Shown here: piece after piece, positions 1-8,730 of the stretch
Numbering within the stretch: the stretch's first letter is position 1
Layout of the letters: the number at the start of each line of letters is the position of its first letter
From: an uncultured Lachnospiraceae bacterium
GTDB taxonomy: Bacteria; Bacillota; Clostridia; Lachnospirales; Lachnospiraceae
Direction: 5' to 3'
Length of the DNA stretch: 51,216 nucleotides
Assembly: GCA_934402515.1 (NCBI GenBank)
Contig: CAKRTZ010000012.1
Coordinates: 1 to 51,216 of the forward strand
Notes under the pieces: model-generated
Database searches by the model: none
Seen by the model: only the letters and a program-made list of their open reading frames with translations
Told to the model about the DNA's origin: nothing
Made by a program: the position numbers and the translations under genes

Positions 1-59
1 TATCCTTCATTATGTGACACATGTATAGATAAAGTCAAAGTATTTTTTACTCTTTTCCG

Positions 60-68
60 ATTATACCA
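60..68 (-). promoter_or_regulatory. Extended -10 promoter reading off the left edge
   Basis: On the minus strand there is TGG followed by a perfect TATAAT (-10 at 60-65, TG at 67-68). It lies just beyond the spoIIID terminator and points left out of the window. No good -35 is seen, as expected for an extended -10 promoter. It probably drives the next leftward gene, so spoIIID is likely monocistronic. The 59 bases left of it hold no gene that I can support. Confidence 0.5.
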
Positions 69-90
69 TGCTCCCCGAAGAAACAAAAGG

Positions 91-113
91 AAAAAGCATC
101 AGTTCTTCTGATG
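91..113 (-). terminator. spoIIID intrinsic terminator overlapping the stop codon
   Basis: Read on the minus strand, CATCAG and CTGATG form a 6-bp stem around a 5-nt loop, followed by a T-rich run. The TGA stop of spoIIID lies inside the stem. Confidence 0.55.
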
Positions 114-353
114 AATATATTTTTCCTTGGTCGCCATACCTCCACGGATGTGGCGTTCGGATTTGTTTACATCCAGTACTTTACGCACCTCTCCACCCAA
201 AGAAGGATTAATCTGATGAAGTCGTTCTGTTACATCCTTATGTACCGTACTTTTGCTGATTCCATAATGTTTGGCTGCCTGGCGCACGGTGGCGTTGTTG
301 TCGATGATATATTGGGCGATTTCCAGCACCCGTTCTTCAATGTATCCTTTCAA
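99..353 (-). CDS. spoIIID: SpoIIID, sporulation DNA-binding regulator
   Basis: An 84-aa protein matching SpoIIID, the small HTH regulator that activates and represses mother-cell genes after sigma-E. Visible hallmarks are an N-terminal MKGYIEERVLEIA-type start, an HTH segment with GISKSTVHKD near residues 31-40, and the conserved RHIRGGMATKEKY tail near 67-79. The start is TTG at 353: it has an AGGGG ribosome binding site 8 nt upstream and aligns with the family start, and no ATG fits. It is divergent from trkA and has a sigma-E-like promoter, as known for spoIIID in Bacillus. It implies that the organism forms endospores. Confidence 0.95.
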   Translation of the reverse strand: MKGYIEERVLEIAQYIIDNNATVRQAAKHYGISKSTVHKDVTERLHQINPSLGGEVRKVLDVNKSERHIRGGMATKEKYIHQKN

Positions 354-382
354 GAGAAATACCCCTGACGATTCTTTTTTAC

Positions 383-411
383 AGTGTATGAAAGGTACAG
401 TGGGGATATGC
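383..411 (-). promoter_or_regulatory. Sigma-E-like promoter of spoIIID
   Basis: On the minus strand, GCATATC (405-411) and CATACACT (383-390) are separated by exactly 14 nt. This matches the mother-cell sigma-E pattern (KMATATT, 14-15 nt, CATACANT), with a perfect -10. It lies about 30 nt upstream of the spoIIID TTG start. Known biology agrees: spoIIID is transcribed by sigma-E in Bacillus. Confidence 0.8.
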
Positions 412-445
412 AGGAAACATCCCTCAACATTGTGTAAAGAACATA

Positions 446-474
446 ATGCTTTTTCCGCCTGGAAATGCTATAAT
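446..474 (+). promoter_or_regulatory. Extended -10 promoter of trkA-trkH
   Basis: TGC directly before TATAAT (469-474) makes an extended -10. The -35 region 17 nt upstream is poor (ATGCTT). It lies about 38 nt before the trkA start and is divergent from the spoIIID promoter. Confidence 0.55.
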
Positions 475-512
475 GATTCCCATAAGCGCAATGAAATCAT
501 GCGAGGATTATC

Positions 513-1889
513 ATGAATACATTAAAAATCATTATCGTGGGCTGCGGAAAGGTCGGTTCTACCCTGGTGGAACGTCTGACCCAGGAAGGCCACGATATTT
601 CCATTATCGACAAAGACCCGGACGCGGTGCAGACCCTTACCGGGCTGTATGACATTATCGGCATCGTGGGCAATGGCGCCAGCTACAGCATCCAGATGGA
701 GGCAGACATTCACTCCGCGGATTTGCTGATTGCGGTGACCGGCTCTGATGAACTGAATCTCCTGTGCTGCACCATTGCAAAGCAGGTAGGTAACTGTGCG
801 ACGATTGCCAGAGTACGTACCCCGGATTATAGCCGGGAAGTTGGATATCTCCGGGAGAAACTGGGTCTGACCATGATCATCAACCCGGAACTGGAAACTG
901 CCAATGAGGCTGCCCGGATTCTGTATCTTCCCACCGCCCTGGAGGTGAACTCCTTTGCCCACGGGCAGGCAGAGATGACGAAGCTGAAAATTCCTGCTGA
1001 CAATGTACTGGACGGTATGAAGATTGCAGATTTAGGCAAATCTCTGGATAAAAACATCGTGGATAACATCATTATCTGCGCTGTGGAGCGGGAGGGACAT
1101 GTGCATATTCCTTCCGGTTCCTCCCAGCTGCAGACAGGGGATGTGATTTCTTTCGTGGCAGCCCGTTCCGTAGCAAAGAAATTTCTGGAAAAAATCGGGT
1201 TTAAGACAAAACGTGTGAACAACACCCTGATTATTGGCGGTGGTAAGGCAGCCTATTATCTGGCGGCCCAGCTTTTAGGCCGTGGCATCGATGTCAAAAT
1301 TATTGAAACCGACCGGACTCGATGTGAGGAATTGAATGTGCTGCTCCCCAAGGCAGTAATCATCAACGGTGACGGTACCGATGAAGAACTGCTCCGGGAG
1401 GAAGGACTTCCCTACGCGGAATCTTTTGTTCCCCTCACCGGCATCGATGAGGAAAATATCCTGCTGACTCTCCATGCCCGTGCGGTATCCAATGCCAAGG
1501 TTATCACAAAGATTAACCGAATTGCTTTCAAGGAGGCCATCAACCGTCTGGATCTGGGCAGTGTGGTTTATCCCCGCTACATCACAGCGGAGGCGATTAT
1601 CGCTTATGTCCGTGCAAAGAGTAATTCCCGGGGTGACAATATTGAGACGCTGTACCACATTTTTGACTCCCGGGCGGAAGCCATTGAATTCCGTGTGACA
1701 AATGCCAGTGGTGTGACCGGCGTTCCTCTGATGCAGCTTTCCATGAAAAAGGATTTGATTATTTCCTTTATCTCCCGAGGGGGGAAGATTCTGATCCCCA
1801 GTGGTCAGGACACCATCGAAGTGGGAGATACAGTCATGGTGGTCACCACCCACACCGGATTTAACGATATTTCCGATATTCTGGCATAG
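513..1889 (+). CDS. trkA: TrkA, NAD-binding gating subunit of Trk potassium uptake
   Basis: A 458-aa cytoplasmic protein with the duplicated RCK architecture of TrkA: Rossmann motif GCGKVGSTLVERL near residue 10, a first RCK_C domain, a second nucleotide-binding fold starting IIGGGKAAYYLAAQL near residue 240, and a second RCK_C domain at the end. Its length fits tandem TrkA rather than the half-size KtrA. TrkA binds nucleotides and gates the TrkH channel. AGGAT precedes the ATG by 5 nt. trkH follows 11 nt downstream, so the two form an operon driven by the extended -10 promoter upstream. Confidence 0.95.
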   Translation: MNTLKIIIVGCGKVGSTLVERLTQEGHDISIIDKDPDAVQTLTGLYDIIGIVGNGASYSIQMEADIHSADLLIAVTGSDELNLLCCTIAKQVGNCATIARVRTPDYSREVGYLREKLGLTMIINPELETANEAARILYLPTALEVNSFAHGQAEMTKLKIPADNVLDGMKIADLGKSLDKNIVDNIIICAVEREGHVHIPSGSSQLQTGDVISFVAARSVAKKFLEKIGFKTKRVNNTLIIGGGKAAYYLAAQLLGRGIDVKIIETDRTRCEELNVLLPKAVIINGDGTDEELLREEGLPYAESFVPLTGIDEENILLTLHARAVSNAKVITKINRIAFKEAINRLDLGSVVYPRYITAEAIIAYVRAKSNSRGDNIETLYHIFDSRAEAIEFRVTNASGVTGVPLMQLSMKKDLIISFISRGGKILIPSGQDTIEVGDTVMVVTTHTGFNDISDILA

Positions 1890-1900
1890 GAGGTTGCATT

Positions 1901-3388
1901 GTGAATACATCCATTGTTCGCTATGTTCTGGGTACGGTTCTGAAAATGGAGGCGGCACTTTTTCTGCTTCCCATGCTGACCGCGGCGATCTATCAGGAAA
2001 AACAGGGATTTGCCTATGTGATTACTGCATTGCTTTCCCTGATTCTGGGTATGATTATGACCCGCCGCAAGCCTAAGAATAATGTGTTTTATTTAAAAGA
2101 AGGTTGTGTGACCACATCCTTAAGCTGGATTCTCATGAGTCTGATTGGTTGCCTTCCCTTTGTAATGACGGGAGAAATTCCCAGTTTTGTGGATGCCCTG
2201 TTTGAAACCATCTCCGGTTTTACCACCACCGGTGCCAGCATTTTATCAAATGTGGAAGCCTTGTCCCACGCCTCTCTCATGTGGCGTAGCTTTACCCATT
2301 GGGTTGGCGGTATGGGAGTGCTGGTTTTCGTGCTGGCAATCGTACCCTTAAGCGGTGGTTCCAGCATCAACCTGATGCGTGCAGAAAGCCCCGGTCCCTC
2401 CGTGGGCAAACTGGTTCCCAAGGTGAAATACACTGCCCGGATTCTTTACGGAATTTATGTGGGCTTGTCCGTCGTTGAATTTTTATTCCTTATTATGGGA
2501 AGAATGCCGTTGTTTGATGCCATTACCACAACTTTCGGCACGGCCGGCACCGGTGGCTTTGGGATCAAAAGTGATAGTATGATGAGCTATTCCCCATATA
2601 TTCAGTGGGTGGTAGCCATATTCATGATCATATTCGGCATCAATTTTAATGTGTACTATCTGATACTGTTCCATAACTTTAAGAAAGCATTCCATGTGGA
2701 GGAGCTTCGGTATTTCCTGTTAATTATTGCCGGTTCCATCGCCATCATCTGTTACAATACCCACCAGATGTTTACCGGTCTGGCAGAAACCTTCCGGCAT
2801 GTGACCTTCCAGGTGGCTTCTATCATTTCCTCCACAGGCTTTGCCACGGTGGATTTCGATTTGTGGCCCCAGACCAGTCGGACGCTTCTTGTAGTTTTGA
2901 TGTTAATCGGTGCCTGCGCCGGCAGTACCGGCGGCGGTATCAAAGTGTCCCGTATTGTGATTGCGGTAAAGACAGTGGCCAAAGAGTTACATTCCTATAT
3001 TCACCCCCGAAGCGTGCGAAAGGTGATGTTTGAGGGCAAGCCGGTGGATCACGATGTGGTTCGTTCCATCAATGTCTTTCTGGTGGCCTACATGTTGATT
3101 CTCATTGCCTCCACATTGCTGATTTCCTTTGAGGGATATGATTTTGTCACGAATCTCACTGCAGTAGTTACCACATTAAGCAATATCGGACCTGGCCTTG
3201 CAAAGGTCGGTCCGACATGTAACTTTAGTTTCTTTCATCCATTTACGAAATTTGTGTTGATGTTTGATATGCTGGCAGGGCGTCTGGAACTGTTCCCCGT
3301 TCTCCTGCTGTTCCATCCTGCTCTGTGGAAGGATACCTTTTCCCAGAGAATCCTGCATCATGACTGTGCTGCGAAATCAATTCGCTAG
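1901..3388 (+). CDS. trkH: TrkH, potassium uptake channel subunit
   Basis: A 495-aa integral membrane protein of the TrkH/KtrB family. It has repeated pore segments with the expected filter-like glycine motifs: TTTGASIL, GTAGTGGFG, SSTGFATV and SNIGPGLAKVGP. MLAGRLELFPVLLLF near the C-terminus is typical of the family. TrkH forms the K+ pore and is gated by TrkA, encoded just upstream. The gene starts ATT GTG AAT, with GTG as start codon and AGGAGG 7 nt before it. It ends 6 nt from the convergent NlpC/P60 gene, with no terminator between them. Confidence 0.94.
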   Translation: MNTSIVRYVLGTVLKMEAALFLLPMLTAAIYQEKQGFAYVITALLSLILGMIMTRRKPKNNVFYLKEGCVTTSLSWILMSLIGCLPFVMTGEIPSFVDALFETISGFTTTGASILSNVEALSHASLMWRSFTHWVGGMGVLVFVLAIVPLSGGSSINLMRAESPGPSVGKLVPKVKYTARILYGIYVGLSVVEFLFLIMGRMPLFDAITTTFGTAGTGGFGIKSDSMMSYSPYIQWVVAIFMIIFGINFNVYYLILFHNFKKAFHVEELRYFLLIIAGSIAIICYNTHQMFTGLAETFRHVTFQVASIISSTGFATVDFDLWPQTSRTLLVVLMLIGACAGSTGGGIKVSRIVIAVKTVAKELHSYIHPRSVRKVMFEGKPVDHDVVRSINVFLVAYMLILIASTLLISFEGYDFVTNLTAVVTTLSNIGPGLAKVGPTCNFSFFHPFTKFVLMFDMLAGRLELFPVLLLFHPALWKDTFSQRILHHDCAAKSIR

Positions 3389-3394
3389 GCGAAG

Positions 3395-4558
3395 CTAAAT
3401 AATACGCCGCACGGTAAGAATAGGCCGGTAGGTTGCCTTACTGATCTTAATACCGGTTTTCTGGGTGCTGGCATGAACGATATAGCCGCCACCCACATAC
3501 ATGGCCACATGGCCTTCATAACAAATCACATCGCCGGGCTGCGCGTTGGCATAATCCACCGCAGTGCCGGCGCTTCTTAATGAATAGGAGTTTCTGGGCA
3601 CTCTATAGCCGAAGTCACTGTAAATCCGATAGATAAAGCCGGAACAGTCCGCGCCGTTAGTAAGGCTGGTTCCTCCTGCCACATAAGGATTTCCGATAAA
3701 CTGGCAGCCATACATGGCAATTTTTTTGCCCAAATCACTTCCCGCTGAACTGGAAATAATGGAAGTATCAAAGGCTTTTACGGTATAAGTGCCATTTACC
3801 ACCTGGGCGGTGGCTTTCTTTCTTGCCTCCTCATCCTGGAGTTTCTTAATCTGTTTGGCCTCCTCCGCAATGGCCTTTTTCAATTTGGAAGCCAGGGCTT
3901 TCGCGGATGCAATCTGAGCATCATAGTCCGCAGAAACTGCCTTTTTTTCCGCTAAAAGCTGATCCAGATAAGTCTGCTGTTCCACCAGATCGGCTTTATC
4001 CGATTCAAGATCTGCTTTCTGCTGTTCCAGATTCGCCTGGATATCCGCAATTTCTTCTTTGGTTTCCACGTATTCCTGTAACAAAGTACGATCATATTCG
4101 TAAAGTTTTTCCACATACTCTGCCTTATTCAGCATATCGGAGACGCTGGTAGCTTCCATAAGCAGTTCCAGGTAGGAGTCATCCCCTTTTTCATACATAT
4201 ATTTCATACGTACTTTCATGGCATCGTACTGGGCTTCCTCAGTAGCTCTTGCTTCCTCGTACTGTGCCCGCGCCACATCAATGTCCGCTTCTTTCTGGTG
4301 GATATCGTCCTCCAAAACGCTGATGGTGGTCATCATATTGATCAGGTCAGCATCCAGATCAGCGATCTCCTCATCTATCAGTTCCTGCTGTGCAGAGATA
4401 TCATCAATACTGTCATTGACATCATTTAATTTATTCTGATTTTCCTGCTGTTGCTGCTGCAAATCGGAAATCTTGTCTGCCTGGACATAAAAAGTCGTCC
4501 CCATAAAAAGGGAAAGGGTGATGCCCAGTGTCAGAAGTTGTTGCATTTTCTTCTTCAT
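3395..4558 (-). CDS. Exported coiled-coil NlpC/P60 peptidoglycan hydrolase
   Basis: A 387-aa exported protein. After a signal peptide (to about residue 27, ending YVQA) comes a long charged coiled coil (about 28-240, Gln/Glu/Ala rich), then a C-terminal NlpC/P60 domain. The catalytic Cys is in GADCSGFIYRIY, one His in EGHVAMYVGGG and the third residue in HAS. The architecture matches secreted D,L-endopeptidases (CwlO/PcsB type), whose coiled coil is controlled by FtsEX; that link is inference, as no ftsEX is nearby. The start at 4558 is chosen because it gives a clean signal peptide with GAGGT 7 nt upstream; the frame is open to 4576. Confidence 0.88.
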   Translation of the reverse strand: MKKKMQQLLTLGITLSLFMGTTFYVQADKISDLQQQQQENQNKLNDVNDSIDDISAQQELIDEEIADLDADLINMMTTISVLEDDIHQKEADIDVARAQYEEARATEEAQYDAMKVRMKYMYEKGDDSYLELLMEATSVSDMLNKAEYVEKLYEYDRTLLQEYVETKEEIADIQANLEQQKADLESDKADLVEQQTYLDQLLAEKKAVSADYDAQIASAKALASKLKKAIAEEAKQIKKLQDEEARKKATAQVVNGTYTVKAFDTSIISSSAGSDLGKKIAMYGCQFIGNPYVAGGTSLTNGADCSGFIYRIYSDFGYRVPRNSYSLRSAGTAVDYANAQPGDVICYEGHVAMYVGGGYIVHASTQKTGIKISKATYRPILTVRRII

Positions 4559-4597
4559 AAGATACCTCTGGTACATGCTTTTGTGTCTAGTATAACA

Positions 4598-4638
4598 TAA
4601 AAAAGCTCCCCGGAGAACATGACTCCGGAAAGCTTTTT
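4598..4638 (-). terminator. asnS terminator
   Basis: On the minus strand, AAAAGCTTTCCGGAG and CTCCGGGGAGCTTTT pair around a short loop and run into T residues. It lies 29-69 nt beyond the asnS stop and upstream of the NlpC/P60 gene. Confidence 0.8.
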
Positions 4639-4666
4639 CTTAAACTTTTATGATGCAGAATTTATC

Positions 4667-6058
4667 TTACAGTTCGCAGTTATTTACGGTACGAGGGAAA
4701 GGAATGACATCACGGATGTTGCCCATACCGGTAAGGTACATAACACAGCGCTCAAAGCCCAATCCGAAGCCTGCATGTCTGACAGAACCGTATTTACGCA
4801 GATCCAGGTAGAACTGATAATCCTCTTTCTTCAGTCCCAGTTCTTCCATTCGTTTCTCCAGAATTTCCAGGTTGTCCTCACGCTGGCTGCCACCGATGAT
4901 CTCACCGATACCGGGTACCAGGCAGTCCATGGCTGCTACGGTCTTGCCATCCTCGTTCAGTTTCATATAGAAAGCTTTGATCTCTTTCGGATAATCTGTA
5001 ACGAATACCGGGCGTTTGAAGATTTCCTCAGTGAGATAACGCTCATGCTCGGTCTGTAAATCACAGCCCCAGAATACTTTATAATCAAATTTGTCGTTGT
5101 GCTTCTCCAACAGTTCAATGGCCTCTGTATAGGTAACATGTCCAAAGTCGGAATTTACCACATGATTGAGACGATCCAACAGTCCCTTGTCGATAAACTG
5201 GTTGAAGAAGTTCATCTCCTCCGGGGCATTCTCCAACACATAGCGGATGACAAACTTTAACATGCTCTCCGCCAGAACCATATCATCGGTCAGGTCGGCA
5301 AAACAGATCTCCGGCTCAATCATCCAGAACTCAGCCGCATGGCGGGTGGTGTTGGAATTTTCTGCACGGAAAGTGGGACCGAAGGTGTATACATTCTTAA
5401 AGGCAAAGGCATAGGTTTCCACGTTCAGCTGTCCGGATACGGTCAGGTTGGTCTGTTTTCCGAAAAAGTCCTGACTGTAATCCACACTGCCGTCCTCATT
5501 CTTGGGAAGTTCGTTCATATCCAGAGTGGTTACCTGGAACATTTCACCTGCACCCTCACAGTCACTGGAAGTGATCAGAGGTGTGTGTACATAGACAAAT
5601 CCTCTCTCCATGAAGAAAGTATGGATCGCATATGCAATCAGGGAACGTACACGGAATACTGCCTGGAAGGTGTTGGTACGTGCTCTTAAATGAGGAATGG
5701 TACGGAGATACTCAAAAGTGTGACGTTTCTTCTGCAACGGATAATCCGGATCGGATGCGCCCTCCAGAATAATTTCCTCTGCCTGCATTTCAAAAGGCTG
5801 TTTGGCATTGGGTGTGGCTACGATTTTGCCTTTTGCAACAATGGCTGCGCTAACGCCCAGCTTTGCAATCTGGTCAAAATTGGCCAGTTTATCACTGTAT
5901 ACGATCTGTAAAGTTTCAAAAAAGGTTCCATCGTTGATTACGATAAATCCGAAGGTTTTGGAATCGCGGTTGCTGCGGACCCAGCCTCCTACGGTTACTT
6001 CTTTGTCAGCAAATGCTTCTCTGTTGCGGTATAACTCTCTGATCTCGGTCAGTTCCAT
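4667..6058 (-). CDS. asnS: Asparaginyl-tRNA synthetase
   Basis: A class II aminoacyl-tRNA synthetase that charges tRNA-Asn. It has an N-terminal OB-fold anticodon-binding domain (TVGGWVRSNRDSKTFGFI), class II motif 2 (FRAENSNTTRHAAEFWMIE) and motif 3 near the C-terminus (GFGLGFERCVMYLTG), and ends NNCEL. I place the start at the second ATG (6058, 463 aa), because GGGGGG abuts the first ATG (6067) but is 9 nt from the second. It follows the trigger-factor-like lipoprotein gene by about 20 nt, so the two may be cotranscribed. Confidence 0.95.
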   Translation of the reverse strand: MELTEIRELYRNREAFADKEVTVGGWVRSNRDSKTFGFIVINDGTFFETLQIVYSDKLANFDQIAKLGVSAAIVAKGKIVATPNAKQPFEMQAEEIILEGASDPDYPLQKKRHTFEYLRTIPHLRARTNTFQAVFRVRSLIAYAIHTFFMERGFVYVHTPLITSSDCEGAGEMFQVTTLDMNELPKNEDGSVDYSQDFFGKQTNLTVSGQLNVETYAFAFKNVYTFGPTFRAENSNTTRHAAEFWMIEPEICFADLTDDMVLAESMLKFVIRYVLENAPEEMNFFNQFIDKGLLDRLNHVVNSDFGHVTYTEAIELLEKHNDKFDYKVFWGCDLQTEHERYLTEEIFKRPVFVTDYPKEIKAFYMKLNEDGKTVAAMDCLVPGIGEIIGGSQREDNLEILEKRMEELGLKKEDYQFYLDLRKYGSVRHAGFGLGFERCVMYLTGMGNIRDVIPFPRTVNNCEL

Positions 6059-6079
6059 TTCGTTCATCCCCCCGTTTTT

Positions 6080-7300
6080 TTACTCGGTTACTTCTTTGTC
6101 AATGACAGTGGTATAGGATTTCAGCAAATCCATCACCTGATTATAAACCATGATAAAACGCTGAGCCGCTAAATCGACGCCTGCTTCCACCAGATCGTCT
6201 GCAGACTCATAACCATACTGCTGTGCGTTTTCTTCAAGCTGTGCCATAACCTCATCCTCGGTTACACTGATGCCTTCTTTATTGGCTACAGCCTGGATTG
6301 CTACAAACTGTTTCGCATATTCCTGCTTGTTGGAGCCTAACATAACACGCAGCTCCGCAAGACTGTCATATCCATAGTAATATTTTACAAAGGTTTCTCT
6401 GTCCATCTGGTACAACATGGAATAATAATCAGCCTGGGACAGAATATTCTGATATACCTGGTTAAACCAGATGTTTCCAACTTCTTCCGGAATCTCTGCA
6501 TCGGTAAAGGTACTTCCGTCTACCAATTCGGCCAGGATGGCATCCTGTACTGCATTGTCATGTTCTTCCTCAGCACTTGCCATCAACTGATCCTTTGCAT
6601 AGGCTCTGTAATCCTCAACCGTATTGCAATCCTCATTCAGTGCATGTGCCATGGTGTCATTGAAGTCATCCAGTGTTGCAATAATGAAGTTTACGGTGAC
6701 GGTAAAGACTGCGGGTTTTCCTGAAAAATCAGGATTGTTCTGGTAGGAATCCGGGAATGTCACATCGATATCTGCAGTCTCACCGGGCATAATCTTTTTC
6801 TCTACGATACCACTTTCAAAGCCATCAATAAAGCTGCCGGAACCCAGTGTCAGGTTATAGCCGGTGTCACTGCCATTATCAAAAGCCTCTCCGTCCATCT
6901 TTCCTACATAGTCGATATTTACGGTATCGCCGTCCACGGGAGCACGATCAGTAACTCCGGCCTCCGGAGTTGTAGCACTCTGCAGTGCACCGGTAATATA
7001 ATCATCAATATCACTCTCGGATACCGTAGCAGGTGCCACGGTTACAGTGATATTCTGGTAATCTCCAAGTTCTACATAATCCTCAACCGGAATCTGATCC
7101 GGTGCAATGGTATCTAACAGTTCGGCATCTGCATCCTCCGTGGTTGCAGTAGCGGTTTCCTCTGTTGCAGCACTCTCGGTGCTTTCTGCGGTACTTGCAG
7201 TCTCAGTGGTTTCGGTAGTGTCATTCTGGCTGCCACCACAGGCAGTCAGGCTGCTGATGGTCATTGCTGCCACAAGCAGTAATGCAAATTTCTTCTTCAT
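6080..7300 (-). CDS. Trigger-factor-like exported lipoprotein (FKBP prolyl isomerase)
   Basis: A 406-aa lipoprotein. The signal peptide ends in lipobox LTAC with Cys21, followed by a Thr/Glu/Ala-rich linker (about 25-80). An FKBP-type isomerase domain follows (about 105-210; GDTVNIDYVGKMDGEAFDNG, GSGSFIDGFESGI), then a trigger-factor C-terminal helical domain (about 215-400). The N-terminal ribosome-binding domain of cytosolic trigger factor is missing, so this is a cell-surface folding factor, comparable in role to PrsA (inference). GGAG lies 9 nt before the ATG. The substrate is unknown. Confidence 0.85.
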   Translation of the reverse strand: MKKKFALLLVAAMTISSLTACGGSQNDTTETTETASTAESTESAATEETATATTEDADAELLDTIAPDQIPVEDYVELGDYQNITVTVAPATVSESDIDDYITGALQSATTPEAGVTDRAPVDGDTVNIDYVGKMDGEAFDNGSDTGYNLTLGSGSFIDGFESGIVEKKIMPGETADIDVTFPDSYQNNPDFSGKPAVFTVTVNFIIATLDDFNDTMAHALNEDCNTVEDYRAYAKDQLMASAEEEHDNAVQDAILAELVDGSTFTDAEIPEEVGNIWFNQVYQNILSQADYYSMLYQMDRETFVKYYYGYDSLAELRVMLGSNKQEYAKQFVAIQAVANKEGISVTEDEVMAQLEENAQQYGYESADDLVEAGVDLAAQRFIMVYNQVMDLLKSYTTVIDKEVTE

Positions 7301-7374
7301 GTCTGTTTACTCCATTCTTTCTATTATATGGTTCCCCCACTAATAGTATCGGATGATATTGTACCACAAAGCCC

Positions 7375-7403
7375 TTGCCATTAAAAGCCTTTTTTGCTAT
7401 AAT
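7375..7403 (+). promoter_or_regulatory. Sigma-A promoter of the 159-aa membrane protein gene
   Basis: TTGCCA (7375-7380), a 17-nt spacer and a perfect TATAAT (7398-7403), about 34 nt before the ATG. Confidence 0.85.
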
Positions 7404-7437
7404 ACATTTCGTCCAATTCAATATAGGAGGTAGACAA

Positions 7438-7917
7438 ATGCCGACGTGGGGTATTGTATTATTAGTGATTGTCGCTGTTCTGGCAGTCATTTTAGGAGTG
7501 CTGATCTTCCTTGGAAAGAAAGCCCAGAAGAAGCAGGCCGAACAGCAGGCGCAGATTGAAGCAGCTAAGCAGTCGGTTTCCATGTTAATCATTGATAAAA
7601 AGCGAATGAAATTAAAGGATGCCGGTCTACCGCAAGTGGTACTGGATCAGGCACCGAAGCTGATGCGTAGTTCCAAACTTCCCATCGTAAAGGCCAAGAT
7701 TGGTCCCCAGATCATGTCTCTGGTAGCCGATGAGCGAATCTTTGATTCCATCCCGGTTAAGAAGGAAGTAAAGGCAACCATCAGCGGTATCTACATCACC
7801 GATGTAAAAGGTCTTCACGGTAAGATCACTTCTGATCAGCCTCAGAAGAAAAAGAGTAAATTCCGTCAGGCTTTGGAAAAAGCCCAGGAAAAAGCCGGAG
7901 CGAAACCGGTTAAATAA
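7438..7917 (+). CDS. Conserved single-span membrane protein, function unknown
   Basis: A 159-aa protein with one N-terminal membrane segment (about residues 5-25, WGIVLLVIVAVLAVILGVLI), a short charged Gln/Lys helix, a compact soluble domain (about 46-135) and a Lys-rich tail. The sequence type is familiar to me from Lachnospiraceae as a conserved hypothetical, but I know of no function. The start at 7438 is fixed by AGGAGG 5 nt upstream and by the sigma-A promoter 35 nt away; the frame is open further up to 7375 but lacks a ribosome binding site. It is monocistronic and ends in a bidirectional terminator. Confidence 0.8.
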   Translation: MPTWGIVLLVIVAVLAVILGVLIFLGKKAQKKQAEQQAQIEAAKQSVSMLIIDKKRMKLKDAGLPQVVLDQAPKLMRSSKLPIVKAKIGPQIMSLVADERIFDSIPVKKEVKATISGIYITDVKGLHGKITSDQPQKKKSKFRQALEKAQEKAGAKPVK

Positions 7918-7924
7918 GCAAAAA

Positions 7925-7953
7925 GAGGGACTGCCCATCAGCAGTCCTTTTTT
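7925..7953 (+). terminator. Bidirectional terminator between convergent genes
   Basis: GGACTGC (7928-7934) and GCAGTCC (7941-7947) form a perfect 7-bp stem with a 6-nt loop and six T residues after it. The minus-strand side also ends in a T-rich run, so it can serve the convergent DUF1934 gene, whose stop lies inside the loop. Confidence 0.85.
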
Positions 7954-8366
7954 GATGCAATACACATTTCCAGTTTACAGGTGGATAGCCGGATTCCGTC
8001 AGACTCCAAATAGTACTGTGCAGATGCTGACAGCCTGTCTTCCTCTTCTATGACCTCCACACGTTTCGTCTCAATTTCCATAGGAATATTGCCAAAGGGT
8101 GTCCGATACATGCAGGTGGTTCTTTTTCCCGGAATAAACTCCATCTTCACCTGAACCGGTCCACGCTTCGTCATGGAAAGGACTCCGCCGCTAATATGAA
8201 GAAGCGTTTTCACCTTCTGGGGAATTTCCTCCAATTCTTCTTCATAGCTGATATAATGACCGTTTTCCCTAAGACAGTAGATTCCCCGGGTTCGGATGTC
8301 TACCCTTTCCTCTTCGCCCTCCCGGTCCTGTATTCCCAGAAGTTCAACCGTTACTTCCTTTTTCAT
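7938..8366 (-). CDS. DUF1934 (YwiB-like) protein
   Basis: A 142-aa protein with the look of DUF1934: alternating strands, a YLRENGHYISYEEE-type early segment and an MYRTPFGNIPMEIET motif in the second half. Proteins of this family are predicted to form a small lipocalin-like beta barrel; no activity is established that I can name. The start at 8366 gives MKKEVTVELLG; the frame is open further upstream (to 8504), but that stretch only shadows the preceding gene. It is the last gene of the ispE-gntR-small protein group. Confidence 0.78.
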   Translation of the reverse strand: MKKEVTVELLGIQDREGEEERVDIRTRGIYCLRENGHYISYEEELEEIPQKVKTLLHISGGVLSMTKRGPVQVKMEFIPGKRTTCMYRTPFGNIPMEIETKRVEVIEEEDRLSASAQYYLESDGIRLSTCKLEMCIASKKDC

Positions 8367-8397
8367 CTCGTTCTGTTCCAATCTCTGGGTCAGACCA

Positions 8398-8637
8398 CTA
8401 TTGCTCCAGCCATTCTCTCCAGGCTTCCAGCAATCCGAAGCGGATTTCCACCCTGCCCTCCCGGATCGCCAGTTCCAGTTCCTTCGGAAGCTTTTGGGGA
8501 TCAATCTCCTCTCCCTCTGCTGTCACACAGATATCCTCCGTCAGGCACAGTTCCGGGTATACAATTCCCCAGAAAAATCCACTATATGCCCCCAGCAGTA
8601 ATAATCGGCCTAACAGTAGTCTGACCTCTTTGTTCAT
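8398..8637 (-). CDS. Small membrane-anchored protein, unknown
   Basis: A 79-aa protein. Residues 4-27 are hydrophobic (one membrane segment), followed by an acidic soluble part rich in Glu that ends WREWLEQ. I do not recognise it. The start at 8637 is chosen because AGGAGG lies 9 nt upstream; an ATG three codons earlier touches the AGGAGG directly. It sits between gntR and the DUF1934 gene with small gaps, in the same orientation. Confidence 0.62.
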   Translation of the reverse strand: MNKEVRLLLGRLLLLGAYSGFFWGIVYPELCLTEDICVTAEGEEIDPQKLPKELELAIREGRVEIRFGLLEAWREWLEQ

Positions 8638-8730
8638 GCTATTCATCCTCCTGACAGAATCCTTTCCAGTATCTGGAAATTTCATTTTCTGTTAGGAAGT
8701 ATTCCCCTTTTACAGGGAATTAATCCGTTC

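Noticed and set aside
14..24. Small palindrome ATGTGACACAT near the left edge, sharing TGACAC with the one at 16148
   Set aside because: Too short to separate from chance, and no common regulator is suggested by the neighbouring genes.
8366..8504. N-terminal extension of the DUF1934 gene
   Set aside because: Overlaps the 79-aa gene in another frame and lacks family similarity; the start at 8366 fits better.
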